Assembly (NCBI RefSeq): GCF_021869535.1
Contig: NW_026262701.1
Span: forward strand, 46,441,278-46,505,277
Direction: 5' to 3'
DNA length: 64,000 nucleotides
DNA from: Mytilus californianus
Lineage: Eukaryota > Mollusca > Bivalvia > Mytilida > Mytilidae
The notes beneath the pieces are model-generated. The model ran no database searches. It was given only the letters and a program-made list of their open reading frames with translations, and was not told the origin of the DNA. This document shows positions 1 through 11,200 of this stretch, in pieces. A program made the position numbers and the translations under genes. Positions within the stretch are counted from its first letter, which is position 1. Each line of letters begins with the position of its first letter.

Positions 1-455
1 AAGCAATAGAGTACTCATTTGATTTATCAGACTTATCATAATTATTAAAAAGTCAAATTTATATGAGCCTATGGCTAAAAATGGAGGTTTTCCAATGAAG
101 GGGGGCCTTACATAAAGATGTAATATTTTCCAGCAATTTTAAATTTGTAAAGCTTTTTGGTTATAAATAATCCTTACATATGTATTTAATGTACTTTAAA
201 TGGAAAGAAAACTTACAAATAACATATCACATTAGTTTAAAAGGGTCTTAGGCCAAGTAAGACTGAAAATAATTTAGGGTCAATTTAGGCTGTATCACAT
301 ATTTACATTTAAAAATGCATATTGAAGCTATAGGAAATAAAATTTTTTGTCTGTTCTATCATTTCTATACTCAGGTGACATGATACAATAAATCTGAGCA
401 CAAAAAGACTCTTGCATTCAACTTTTTTTGCAGACAGTATGGTCTGATACAAAGA

Positions 456-477
456 TTTTTCACTTTTTAGTGAAAAA
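456..477. repeat. Perfect 9-bp hairpin in array A monomer
   Basis: TTTTTCACT (456-464) and AGTGAAAAA (469-477) are exact reverse complements separated by a TTTT loop. The hairpin repeats once in every array A unit. It is followed directly by the alternating palindromic stretch CATGCATG. No downstream gene is present for which it would be a terminator, so any role is unknown. Confidence 0.8.
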
Positions 478-1036
478 CATGCATGCAATTTTAGTCTCAA
501 TAGGCTTATATTTGAACCACTTGCTATCCTACAGAAGAAAAGAAAGATATTATGTGACATAAAACAGGTACAACAGACATTGTTAAGTGCTTTTTATACA
601 CATTTAGTGAGGTCTTTATAATGGACTTCAACTTTTATGTTCCAAGCTCCTCACATTTAACTTGATCCAAACAGGGCGTTAGACGAGGATCATATATACA
701 ACACATTTTTCACATATTGTCTGAGATAATCTTCTTTTCTGTAGATTCAGAGTTCACAAATGAGTAATACAACTGGATTGAAGCATAGAAACACAAATAT
801 TGACACATAAAAACCTGTCAGATAGAAAGTCAGAATGCCACTTATGCATCAAAATTGAAAAAGCTATGAAATGCTTATTTTGACCATAAAATGCCAAAAT
901 TGGTCATTTTTGCAGAAATTCTATCAAATAAAAGTTTAAATCCTTTAGTTTTATGCTATTTAATAAATTGACACCATCAAATCATTCAGGGAAGTTGCCA
1001 AAGTACAGATTCTATATTTCCTGATTTCACCTCTTA

Positions 1037-1055
1037 GGTCCGAGTACACAGTTAT
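1037..1055 (+). repeat. Left terminal inverted repeat of the element
   Basis: Nineteen bases that pair with 1469-1487 with a single mismatch (position 1044, A where the partner predicts G). Units 19, 23 and 29 carry G in place of A at unit position 1050 (32058, 39050, 49538), which adds a second mismatch in those copies. Confidence 0.85.
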
Positions 1056-1129
1056 TTCGTAGTGCATTTCTTTTAGACAATAAATGAAAATTAAAAAAAT
1101 CCCACCTGCGCTTTCTCAATAATATTTTT

Positions 1130-1424
1130 ACAGTGTGTTGTACTACTTTTGGGACAAATTATATCAAAATTATAGAAAACTTCATCGGCTCTAACTCAAA
1201 ATATGGACAATTTCATGTTAAGGGGGTCTTCAAATCTTTTGACAGCTTGCGAAGTGCTAATTTTTAACATTTTTCAGCTGGACCAAATCACTACTTTACT
1301 TTAAAATTCATGACCCAAATTTTTTTACAGTGTCATTTCACCCCCCTACTTACTATTTGAGTCATAAAACATGGAGAAATAAATTTGGAAGTGGTATAAA
1401 AAAAACCAACAAGTAACACACTGT
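1130..1424. repeat. Internal inverted and direct repeats of the element
   Basis: ACAGTGTGTT at 1130-1139 is the exact reverse complement of AACACACTGT at 1415-1424. In addition, TTTTTACAGTGT occurs twice in direct orientation (1125-1136 and 1322-1333). The inverted pair lies 93 bp from the left end and 63 bp from the right end of the element. Subterminal repeats of this type serve as transposase binding sites in some DNA transposons; that role here is inference. Confidence 0.6.
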
Positions 1425-1468
1425 CCACACTAGGGACTATATTCGTGGACAACGAAAATCAAAGGACG

Positions 1469-1487
1469 ATAACTGTGTACCCGGACC
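1469..1487 (-). repeat. Right terminal inverted repeat of the element
   Basis: Partner of 1037-1055. Its outer 14 bases, TGTGTACCCGGACC, recur in every 377-bp unit of array B and form the breakpoint between the two arrays. In array A they are followed by TAATAGGG; in array B they are followed by AGTACTG. Confidence 0.85.
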
Positions 1488-1517
1488 TAATAGGGTAGAA
1501 AAAGTTGACCAATCTTA

Positions 1518-1574
1518 ATGAAACTTGGTATGACCAAAGCTTATTAAATTAATAAACTGCTTACAAAGTTTCAT
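1518..1574. repeat. Long imperfect hairpin of array A monomer
   Basis: ATGAAACTTGGT (1518-1529) pairs with ACAAAGTTTCAT (1563-1574) at 11 of 12 positions. Inside lies a near-palindrome of 7-bp arms, TTATTAA and TTAATAA, around one base. The 57-bp stretch can therefore fold as one interrupted stem. It lies just right of the element. The recurrent G-to-T variant at unit position 1539 falls within it. Confidence 0.6.
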
Positions 1575-1649
1575 GGCAATAGGATATATATTATAGACAA
1601 TATGACTAATTCTATATTCAACTTTGGGTGTTAAATTTAGACGGTAAAA

Positions 1650-1663
1650 TTGAAAATTTTCAA
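1650..1663. repeat. Perfect 14-bp palindrome in array A monomer
   Basis: TTGAAAATTTTCAA is its own reverse complement. It occurs once per array A unit at the same offset. A dyad of this kind could be a protein-binding site, but nothing else in the sequence supports a particular factor. Confidence 0.7.
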
Positions 1664-1729
1664 CTATCAACATTTGGGGCTTAAAAAATTAAGATTTTGC
1701 AAAAAAATACTTTTGAAATGCCTTAATAT

Positions 1730-1741
1730 ATAATATATTAT
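1730..1741. repeat. AT-only 12-bp palindrome
   Basis: ATAATATATTAT is its own reverse complement, inside a run of about 28 bases that is nearly all A and T. It repeats in each array A unit. It is a plausible easily unwound site, with no further evidence. Confidence 0.6.
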
Positions 1742-3496
1742 GTATTAAAAGCAATAGAGTACTCATTTGATTTATCAGACTTATCATAATTATTAAAAAG
1801 TCAAATTTATATGAGCCTATGGCTAAAAATGGAGGTTTTCCAATGAAGGGGGGCCTTACATAAAGATGTAATATTTTCCAGCAATTTTAAATTTGTAAAG
1901 CTTTTTGGTTATAAATAATCCTTACATATGTATTTAATGTACTTTAAATGGAAAGAAAACTTACAAATAACATATCACATTAGTTTAAAAGGGTCTTAGG
2001 CCAAGTAAGACTGAAAATAATTTAGGGTCAATTTAGGCTGTATCACATATTTACATTTAAAAATGCATATTGAAGCTATAGGAAATAAAATTTTTTGTCT
2101 GTTCTATCATTTCTATACTCAGGTGACATGATACAATAAATCTGAGCACAAAAAGACTCTTGCATTCAACTTTTTTTGCAGACAGTATGGTCTGATACAA
2201 AGATTTTTCACTTTTTAGTGAAAAACATGCATGCAATTTTAGTCTCAATAGGCTTATATTTGAACCACTTGCTATCCTACAGAAGAAAAGAAAGATATTA
2301 TGTGACATAAAACAGGTACAACAGACATTGTTAAGTGCTTTTTATACACATTTAGTGAGGTCTTTATAATGGACTTCAACTTTTATGTTCCAAGCTCCTC
2401 ACATTTAACTTGATCCAAACAGGGCGTTAGACGAGGATCATATATACAACACATTTTTCACATATTGTCTGAGATAATCTTCTTTTCTGTAGATTCAGAG
2501 TTCACAAATGAGTAATACAACTGGATTGAAGCATAGAAACACAAATATTGACACATAAAAACCTGTCAGATAGAAAGTCAGAATGCCACTTATGCATCAA
2601 AATTGAAAAAGCTATGAAATGCTTATTTTGACCATAAAATGCCAAAATTGGTCATTTTTGCAGAAATTCTATCAAATAAAAGTTTAAATCCTTTAGTTTT
2701 ATGCTATTTAATAAATTGACACCATCAAATCATTCAGGGAAGTTGCCAAAGTACAGATTCTATATTTCCTGATTTCACCTCTTAGGTCCGAGTACACAGT
2801 TATTTCGTAGTGCATTTCTTTTAGACAATAAATGAAAATTAAAAAAATCCCACCTGCGCTTTCTCAATAATATTTTTACAGTGTGTTGTACTACTTTTGG
2901 GACAAATTATATCAAAATTATAGAAAACTTCATCGGCTCTAACTCAAAATATGGACAATTTCATGTTAAGGGGGTCTTCAAATCTTTTGACAGCTTGCGA
3001 AGTGCTAATTTTTAACATTTTTCAGCTGGACCAAATCACTACTTTACTTTAAAATTCATGACCCAAATTTTTTTACAGTGTCATTTCACCCCCCTACTTA
3101 CTATTTGAGTCATAAAACATGGAGAAATAAATTTGGAAGTGGTATAAAAAAAATCAACAAGTAACACACTGTCCACACTAGGGACTATATTCGTGGACAA
3201 CGAAAATCAAAGGACGATAACTGTGTACCCGGACCTAATAGGGTAGAAAAAGTTGACCAATCTTAATGAAACTTGGTATGACCAAATCTTATTAAATTAA
3301 TAAACTGCTTACAAAGTTTCATGGCAATAGGATATATATTATAGACAATATGACTAATTCTATATTCAACTTTGGGTGTTAAATTTAGACGGTAAAATTG
3401 AAAATTTTCAACTATCAACATTTGGGGCTTAAAAAATTAAGATTTTGCAAAAAAATACTTTTGAAATGCCTTAATATATAATATATTATGTATTAA

Positions 3497-5244
3497 AAGC
3501 AATAGAGTACTCATTTGATTTATCAGACTTACATAATTATTAAAAAGTCCAAATTTATATGAGCCTATGGCTAAAAATGGAGGTTTTCCAATGAAGGGGG
3601 GCCTTACATAAAGATGTAATATTTTCCAGCAATTTTAAATTTGTAAAGCTTTTTGGTTATAAATAATCCTTACATATGTATTTAATGTACTTTAAATGGA
3701 AAGAAAACTTACAAATAACATATCACATTAGTTTAAAAGGGTCTTAGGCCAAGTAAGACTGAAAATAATTTAGGGTCAATTTAGGCTGTATCACATATTT
3801 ACATTTAAAAATGCATATTGAAGCTTTAGGAAATAAAATTTTTTGTCTGTTCTATCATTTCTATACTCAGGTGACATGATACAATAAATCTGAGCACAAA
3901 AAGACTCTTGCATTCAACTTTTTTTGCAGACAGTATGGTCTGATACAAAGATTTTTCACTTTTTAGTGAAAAACATGCATGCAATTTTAGTCTCAATAGG
4001 CTTATATTTGAACCACTTGCTATCCTACAGAAGAAAAGAAAGATATTATGTGACATAAAACAGGTACAACAGACATTGTTAAGTGCTTTTTATACACATT
4101 TAGTGAGGTCTTTATAATGGACTTCAACTTTTATGTTCCAAGCTCCTCACATTTAACTTGATCCAAACAGGGCGTTAGACGAGGATCATATATACAACAC
4201 ATTTTTCACATATTGTCTGAGATAATCTTCTTTTCTGTAGATTCAGAGTTCACAAATGAGTAATACAACTGGATTGAAGCATAGAAACACAAATATTGAC
4301 ACATAAAAACCTGTCAGATAGAAAGTCAGAATGCCACTTATGCATCAAAATTGAAAAAGCTATGAAATGCTTATTTTGACCATAAAATGCCAAAATTGGT
4401 CATTTTTGCAGAAATTCTATCAAATAAAAGTTTAAATCCTTTAGTTTTATGCTATTTAATAAATTGACACCATCAAATCATTCAGGGAAGTTGCCAAAGT
4501 ACAGATTCTATATTTCCTGATTTCACCTCTTAGGTCCGAGTACACAGTTATTTCGTAGTGCATTTCTTTTAGACAATAAATGAAAATTAAAAAAATCCCA
4601 CCTGCGCTTTCTCAATAATATTTTTACAGTGTGTTGTACTACTTTTGGGACAAATTATATCAAAATTATAGAAAACTTCATCGGCTCTAACTCAAAATAT
4701 GGACAATTTCATGTTAAGGGGGTCTTCAAATCTTTTGACAGCTTGCGAAGTGCTAATTTTTAACATTTTTCAGCTGGACCAAATCACTACTTTACTTTAA
4801 AATTCATGACCCAAATTTTTTTACAGTGTCATTTCACCCCCCTACTTACTATTTGAGTCATAAAACATGGAGAAATAAATTTGGAAGTGGTATAAAAAAA
4901 ATCAACAAGTAACACACTGTCCACACTAGGGACTATATTCGTGGACAACGAAAATCAAAGGACGATAACTGTGTACCCGGACCTAATAGGGTAGAAAAAG
5001 TTGACCAATCTTAATGAAACTTGGTATGACCAAAGCTTATTAAATTAATAAACTGCTTACAAAGTTTCATGGCAATAGGATATATATTATAGACAATATG
5101 ACTAATTCTATATTCAACTTTGGGTGTTAAATTTAGACGGTAAAATTGAAAATTTTCAACTATCAACATTTGGGGCTTAAAAAATTAAGATTTTGCAAAA
5201 AAATACTTTTGAAATGCCTTAATATATAATATATTATGTATTAA
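3497..5244. repeat. Array A unit 3, most divergent full-length unit
   Basis: Near its start this unit has a 1-bp deletion (TTATCAT becomes TTACAT at about 3530) followed by a 1-bp insertion (AGTCAAAT becomes AGTCCAAAT at about 3550), so its length stays 1748 bp. It also has A to T at 3826, which places a stop codon in the minus-strand frame that is open in other units. The two indels are about 18 bp apart and cancel in length. They could be real, or they could be a sequencing or polishing error. Confidence 0.85.
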
Positions 5245-8200
5245 AAGCAATAGAGTACTCATTTGATTTATCAGACTTATCATAATTATTAAAAAGTCAA
5301 ATTTATATGAGCCTATGGCTAAAAATGGAGGTTTTCCAATGAAGGGGGGCCTTACATAAAGATGTAATATTTTCCAGCAATTTTAAATTTGTAAAGCTTT
5401 TTGGTTATAAATAATCCTTACATATGTATTTAATGTACTTTAAATGGAAAGAAAACTTACAAATAACATATCACATTAGTTTAAAAGGGTCTTAGGCCAA
5501 GTAAGACTGAAAATAATTTAGGGTCAATTTAGGCTGTATCACATATTTACATTTAAAAATGCATATTGAAGCTATAGGAAATAAAATTTTTTGTCTGTTC
5601 TATCATTTCTATACTCAGGTGACATGATACAATAAATCTGAGCACAAAAAGACTCTTGCATTCAACTTTTTTTGCAGACAGTATGGTCTGATACAAAGAT
5701 TTTTCACTTTTTAGTGAAAAACATGCATGCAATTTTAGTCTCAATAGGCTTATATTTGAACCACTTGCTATCCTACAGAAGAAAAGAAAGATATTATGTG
5801 ACATAAAACAGGTACAACAGACATTGTTAAGTGCTTTTTATACACATTTAGTGAGGTCTTTATAATGGACTTCAACTTTTATGTTCCAAGCTCCTCACAT
5901 TTAACTTGATCCAAACAGGGCGTTAGACGAGGATCATATATACAACACATTTTTCACATATTGTCTGAGATAATCTTCTTTTCTGTAGATTCAGAGTTCA
6001 CAAATGAGTAATACAACTGGATTGAAGCATAGAAACACAAATATTGACACATAAAAACCTGTCAGATAGAAAGTCAGAATGCCACTTATGCATCAAAATT
6101 GAAAAAGCTATGAAATGCTTATTTTGACCATAAAATGCCAAAATTGGTCATTTTTGCAGAAATTCTATCAAATAAAAGTTTAAATCCTTTAGTTTTATGC
6201 TATTTAATAAATTGACACCATCAAATCATTCAGGGAAGTTGCCAAAGTACAGATTCTATATTTCCTGATTTCACCTCTTAGGTCCGAGTACACAGTTATT
6301 TCGTAGTGCATTTCTTTTAGACAATAAATGAAAATTAAAAAAATCCCACCTGCGCTTTCTCAATAATATTTTTACAGTGTGTTGTACTACTTTTGGGACA
6401 AATTATATCAAAATTATAGAAAACTTCATCGGCTCTAACTCAAAATATGGACAATTTCATGTTAAGGGGGTCTTCAAATCTTTTGACAGCTTGCGAAGTG
6501 CTAATTTTTAACATTTTTCAGCTGGACCAAATCACTACTTTACTTTAAAATTCATGACCCAAATTTTTTTACAGTGTCATTTCACCCCCCTACTTACTAT
6601 TTGAGTCATAAAACATGGAGAAATAAATTTGGAAGTGGTATAAAAAAAATCAACAAGTAACACACTGTCCACACTAGGGACTATATTCGTGGACAACGAA
6701 AATCAAAGGACGATAACTGTGTACCCGGACCTAATAGGGTAGAAAAAGTTGACCAATCTTAATGAAACTTGGTATGACCAAAGCTTATTAAATTAATAAA
6801 CTGCTTACAAAGTTTCATGGCAATAGGATATATATTATAGACAATATGACTAATTCTATATTCAACTTTGGGTGTTAAATTTAGACGGTAAAATTGAAAA
6901 TTTTCAACTATCAACATTTGGGGCTTAAAAAATTAAGATTTTGCAAAAAAATACTTTTGAAATGCCTTAATATATAATATATTATGTATTAAAAGCAATA
7001 GAGTACTCATTTGATTTATCAGACTTATCATAATTATTAAAAAGTCAAATTTATATGAGCCTATGGCTAAAAATGGAGGTTTTCCAATGAAGGGGGGCCT
7101 TACATAAAGATGTAATATTTTCCAGCAATTTTAAATTTGTAAAGCTTTTTGGTTATAAATAATCCTTACATATGTATTTAATGTACTTTAAATGGAAAGA
7201 AAACTTACAAATAACATATCACATTAGTTTAAAAGGGTCTTAGGCCAAGTAAGACTGAAAATAATTTAGGGTCAATTTAGGCTGTATCACATATTTACAT
7301 TTAAAAATGCATATTGAAGCTATAGGAAATAAAATTTTTTGTCTGTTCTATCATTTCTATACTCAGGTGACATGATACAATAAATCTGAGCACAAAAAGA
7401 CTCTTGCATTCAACTTTTTTTGCAGACAGTATGGTCTGATACAAAGATTTTTCACTTTTTAGTGAAAAACATGCATGCAATTTTAGTCTCAATAGGCTTA
7501 TATTTGAACCACTTGCTATCCTACAGAAGAAAAGAAAGATATTATGTGACATAAAACAGGTACAACAGACATTGTTAAGTGCTTTTTATACACATTTAGT
7601 GAGGTCTTTATAATGGACTTCAACTTTTATGTTCCAAGCTCCTCACATTTAACTTGATCCAAACAGGGCGTTAGACGAGGATCATATATACAACACATTT
7701 TTCACATATTGTCTGAGATAATCTTCTTTTCTGTAGATTCAGAGTTCACAAATGAGTAATACAACTGGATTGAAGCATAGAAACACAAATATTGACACAT
7801 AAAAACCTGTCAGATAGAAAGTCAGAATGCCACTTATGCATCAAAATTGAAAAAGCTATGAAATGCTTATTTTGACCATAAAATGCCAAAATTGGTCATT
7901 TTTGCAGAAATTCTATCAAATAAAAGTTTAAATCCTTTAGTTTTATGCTATTTAATAAATTGACACCATCAAATCATTCAGGGAAGTTGCCAAAGTACAG
8001 ATTCTATATTTCCTGATTTCACCTCTTAGGTCCGAGTACACAGTTATTTCGTAGTGCATTTCTTTTAGACAATAAATGAAAATTAAAAAAATCCCACCTG
8101 CGCTTTCTCAATAATATTTTTACAGTGTGTTGTACTACTTTTGGGACAAATTATATCAAAATTATAGAAAACTTCATCGGCTCTAACTCAAAATATGGAC

Positions 8201-11200
8201 AATTTCATGTTAAGGGGGTCTTCAAATCTTTTGACAGCTTGCGAAGTGCTAATTTTTAACATTTTTCAGCTGGACCAAATCACTACTTTACTTTAAAATT
8301 CATGACCCAAATTTTTTTACAGTGTCATTTCACCCCCCTACTTACTATTTGAGTCATAAAACATGGAGAAATAAATTTGGAAGTGGTATAAAAAAAATCA
8401 ACAAGTAACACACTGTCCACACTAGGGACTATATTCGTGGACAACGAAAATCAAAGGACGATAACTGTGTACCCGGACCTAATAGGGTAGAAAAAGTTGA
8501 CCAATCTTAATGAAACTTGGTATGACCAAATCTTATTAAATTAATAAACTGCTTACAAAGTTTCATGGCAATAGGATATATATTATAGACAATATGACTA
8601 ATTCTATATTCAACTTTGGGTGTTAAATTTAGACGGTAAAATTGAAAATTTTCAACTATCAACATTTGGGGCTTAAAAAATTAAGATTTTGCAAAAAAAT
8701 ACTTTTGAAATGCCTTAATATATAATATATTATGTATTAAAAGCAATAGAGTACTCATTTGATTTATCAGACTTATCATAATTATTAAAAAGTCAAATTT
8801 ATATGAGCCTATGGCTAAAAATGGAGGTTTTCCAATGAAGGGGGGCCTTACATAAAGATGTAATATTTTCCAGCAATTTTAAATTTGTAAAGCTTTTTGG
8901 TTATAAATAATCCTTACATATGTATTTAATGTACTTTAAATGGAAAGAAAACTTACAAATAACATATCACATTAGTTTAAAAGGGTCTTAGGCCAAGTAA
9001 GACTGAAAATAATTTAGGGTCAATTTAGGCTGTATCACATATTTACATTTAAAAATGCATATTGAAGCTATAGGAAATAAAATTTTTTGTCTGTTCTATC
9101 ATTTCTATACTCAGGTGACATGATACAATAAATCTGAGCACAAAAAGACTCTTGCATTCAACTTTTTTTGCAGACAGTATGGTCTGATACAAAGATTTTT
9201 CACTTTTTAGTGAAAAACATGCATGCAATTTTAGTCTCAATAGGCTTATATTTGAACCACTTGCTATCCTACAGAAGAAAAGAAAGATATTATGTGACAT
9301 AAAACAGGTACAACAGACATTGTTAAGTGCTTTTTATACACATTTAGTGAGGTCTTTATAATGGACTTCAACTTTTATGTTCCAAGCTCCTCACATTTAA
9401 CTTGATCCAAACAGGGCGTTAGACGAGGATCATATATACAACACATTTTTCACATATTGTCTGAGATAATCTTCTTTTCTGTAGATTCAGAGTTCACAAA
9501 TGAGTAATACAACTGGATTGAAGCATAGAAACACAAATATTGACACATAAAAACCTGTCAGATAGAAAGTCAGAATGCCACTTATGCATCAAAATTGAAA
9601 AAGCTATGAAATGCTTATTTTGACCATAAAATGCCAAAATTGGTCATTTTTGCAGAAATTCTATCAAATAAAAGTTTAAATCCTTTAGTTTTATGCTATT
9701 TAATAAATTGACACCATCAAATCATTCAGGGAAGTTGCCAAAGTACAGATTCTATATTTCCTGATTTCACCTCTTAGGTCCGAGTACACAGTTATTTCGT
9801 AGTGCATTTCTTTTAGACAATAAATGAAAATTAAAAAAATCCCACCTGCGCTTTCTCAATAATATTTTTACAGTGTGTTGTACTACTTTTGGGACAAATT
9901 ATATCAAAATTATAGAAAACTTCATCGGCTCTAACTCAAAATATGGACAATTTCATGTTAAGGGGGTCTTCAAATCTTTTGACAGCTTGCGAAGTGCTAA
10001 TTTTTAACATTTTTCAGCTGGACCAAATCACTACTTTACTTTAAAATTCATGACCCAAATTTTTTTACAGTGTCATTTCACCCCCCTACTTACTATTTGA
10101 GTCATAAAACATGGAGAAATAAATTTGGAAGTGGTATAAAAAAAATCAACAAGTAACACACTGTCCACACTAGGGACTATATTCGTGGACAACGAAAATC
10201 AAAGGACGATAACTGTGTACCCGGACCTAATAGGGTAGAAAAAGTTGACCAATCTTAATGAAACTTGGTATGACCAAAGCTTATTAAATTAATAAACTGC
10301 TTACAAAGTTTCATGGCAATAGGATATATATTATAGACAATATGACTAATTCTATATTCAACTTTGGGTGTTAAATTTAGACGGTAAAATTGAAAATTTT
10401 CAACTATCAACATTTGGGGCTTAAAAAATTAAGATTTTGCAAAAAAATACTTTTGAAATGCCTTAATATATAATATATTATGTATTAAAAGCAATAGAGT
10501 ACTCATTTGATTTATCAGACTTATCATAATTATTAAAAAGTCAAATTTATATGAGCCTATGGCTAAAAATGGAGGTTTTCCAATGAAGGGGGGCCTTACA
10601 TAAAGATGTAATATTTTCCAGCAATTTTAAATTTGTAAAGCTTTTTGGTTATAAATAATCCTTACATATGTATTTAATGTACTTTAAATGGAAAGAAAAC
10701 TTACAAATAACATATCACATTAGTTTAAAAGGGTCTTAGGCCAAGTAAGACTGAAAATAATTTAGGGTCAATTTAGGCTGTATCACATATTTACATTTAA
10801 AAATGCATATTGAAGCTATAGGAAATAAAATTTTTTGTCTGTTCTATCATTTCTATACTCAGGTGACATGATACAATAAATCTGAGCACAAAAAGACTCT
10901 TGCATTCAACTTTTTTTGCAGACAGTATGGTCTGATACAAAGATTTTTCACTTTTTAGTGAAAAACATGCATGCAATTTTAGTCTCAATAGGCTTATATT
11001 TGAACCACTTGCTATCCTACAGAAGAAAAGAAAGATATTATGTGACATAAAACAGGTACAACAGACATTGTTAAGTGCTTTTTATACACATTTAGTGAGG
11101 TCTTTATAATGGACTTCAACTTTTATGTTCCAAGCTCCTCACATTTAACTTGATCCAAACAGGGCGTTAGACGAGGATCATATATACAACACATTTTTCA

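Larger units (their letters stand above)
1037..1487. mobile_element. MITE-like inverted-repeat element (copy in unit 1)
   Basis: A 451-bp segment with terminal inverted repeats: left GGTCCGAGTACACAGTTAT (1037-1055) and right ATAACTGTGTACCCGGACC (1469-1487), which pair with one mismatch out of 19. Both ends are flanked by TA (1035-1036 and 1488-1489), as a TA target duplication would give; counting these the symmetry extends to TTA...TAA. There is no coding capacity, so if mobile it is non-autonomous. TA duplication is typical of Tc1/mariner-type elements, but the superfamily is not determined. Copies of equal length begin at offset 1036 in every unit except unit 13, i.e. at 1037, 2785, 4533, 6281, 8029, 9777, 11525, 13273, 15021, 16769, 18517, 20265, 23305 and every 1748 bp thereafter to 53021. 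All lie in the same orientation, so they spread with the satellite and not by separate insertions. Supporting points are the higher CpG density than the host monomer and the unit lacking exactly this segment. Confidence 0.72.
1..1748. repeat. Array A reference monomer (unit 1)
   Basis: This unit serves as the coordinate reference for array A. In order it holds: an AT-rich stretch (1-308); a region with a short minus-strand open frame (309-560) that I do not accept as a gene; a perfect hairpin (456-477); more AT-rich sequence to about 1036; the 451-bp inverted-repeat element (1037-1487); a structured stretch (1518-1574); a perfect 14-bp palindrome (1650-1663); and an AT-only palindrome at 1730-1741, close to the unit boundary chosen here. 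The boundary is arbitrary because the window starts mid-array. CpG is scarce outside the element: I count 3 in the remaining 1297 bp, against 9 within the element. This unit carries C at 1406, a variant also seen in units 17, 18, 21, 22 and 28; other full units carry T. Confidence 0.9.

Noticed and set aside
309-560. 83-codon minus-strand open frame repeated in every array A unit
   Set aside because: It is open because the monomer is duplicated, not because of selection. It matches no family I recognise and shows no domain, and unit 3 has a stop in it. The only amino-acid variant seen is Leu to Ile in unit 23. Repetition of one short frame 31 times is not independent evidence of coding.
560-600. 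Bacterial promoter or terminator signals in the AT-rich monomer
   Set aside because: TATAAT-like and T-run matches are everywhere in sequence of this composition, and there is no gene for them to serve.
1436-1460. CENP-B-box-like sequence around TTCGTGGACAACGAA
   Set aside because: Only the outer TTCG/CGAA bases agree. The essential A and CGGG positions do not match, and the sequence is better described as a 5-bp inverted repeat.
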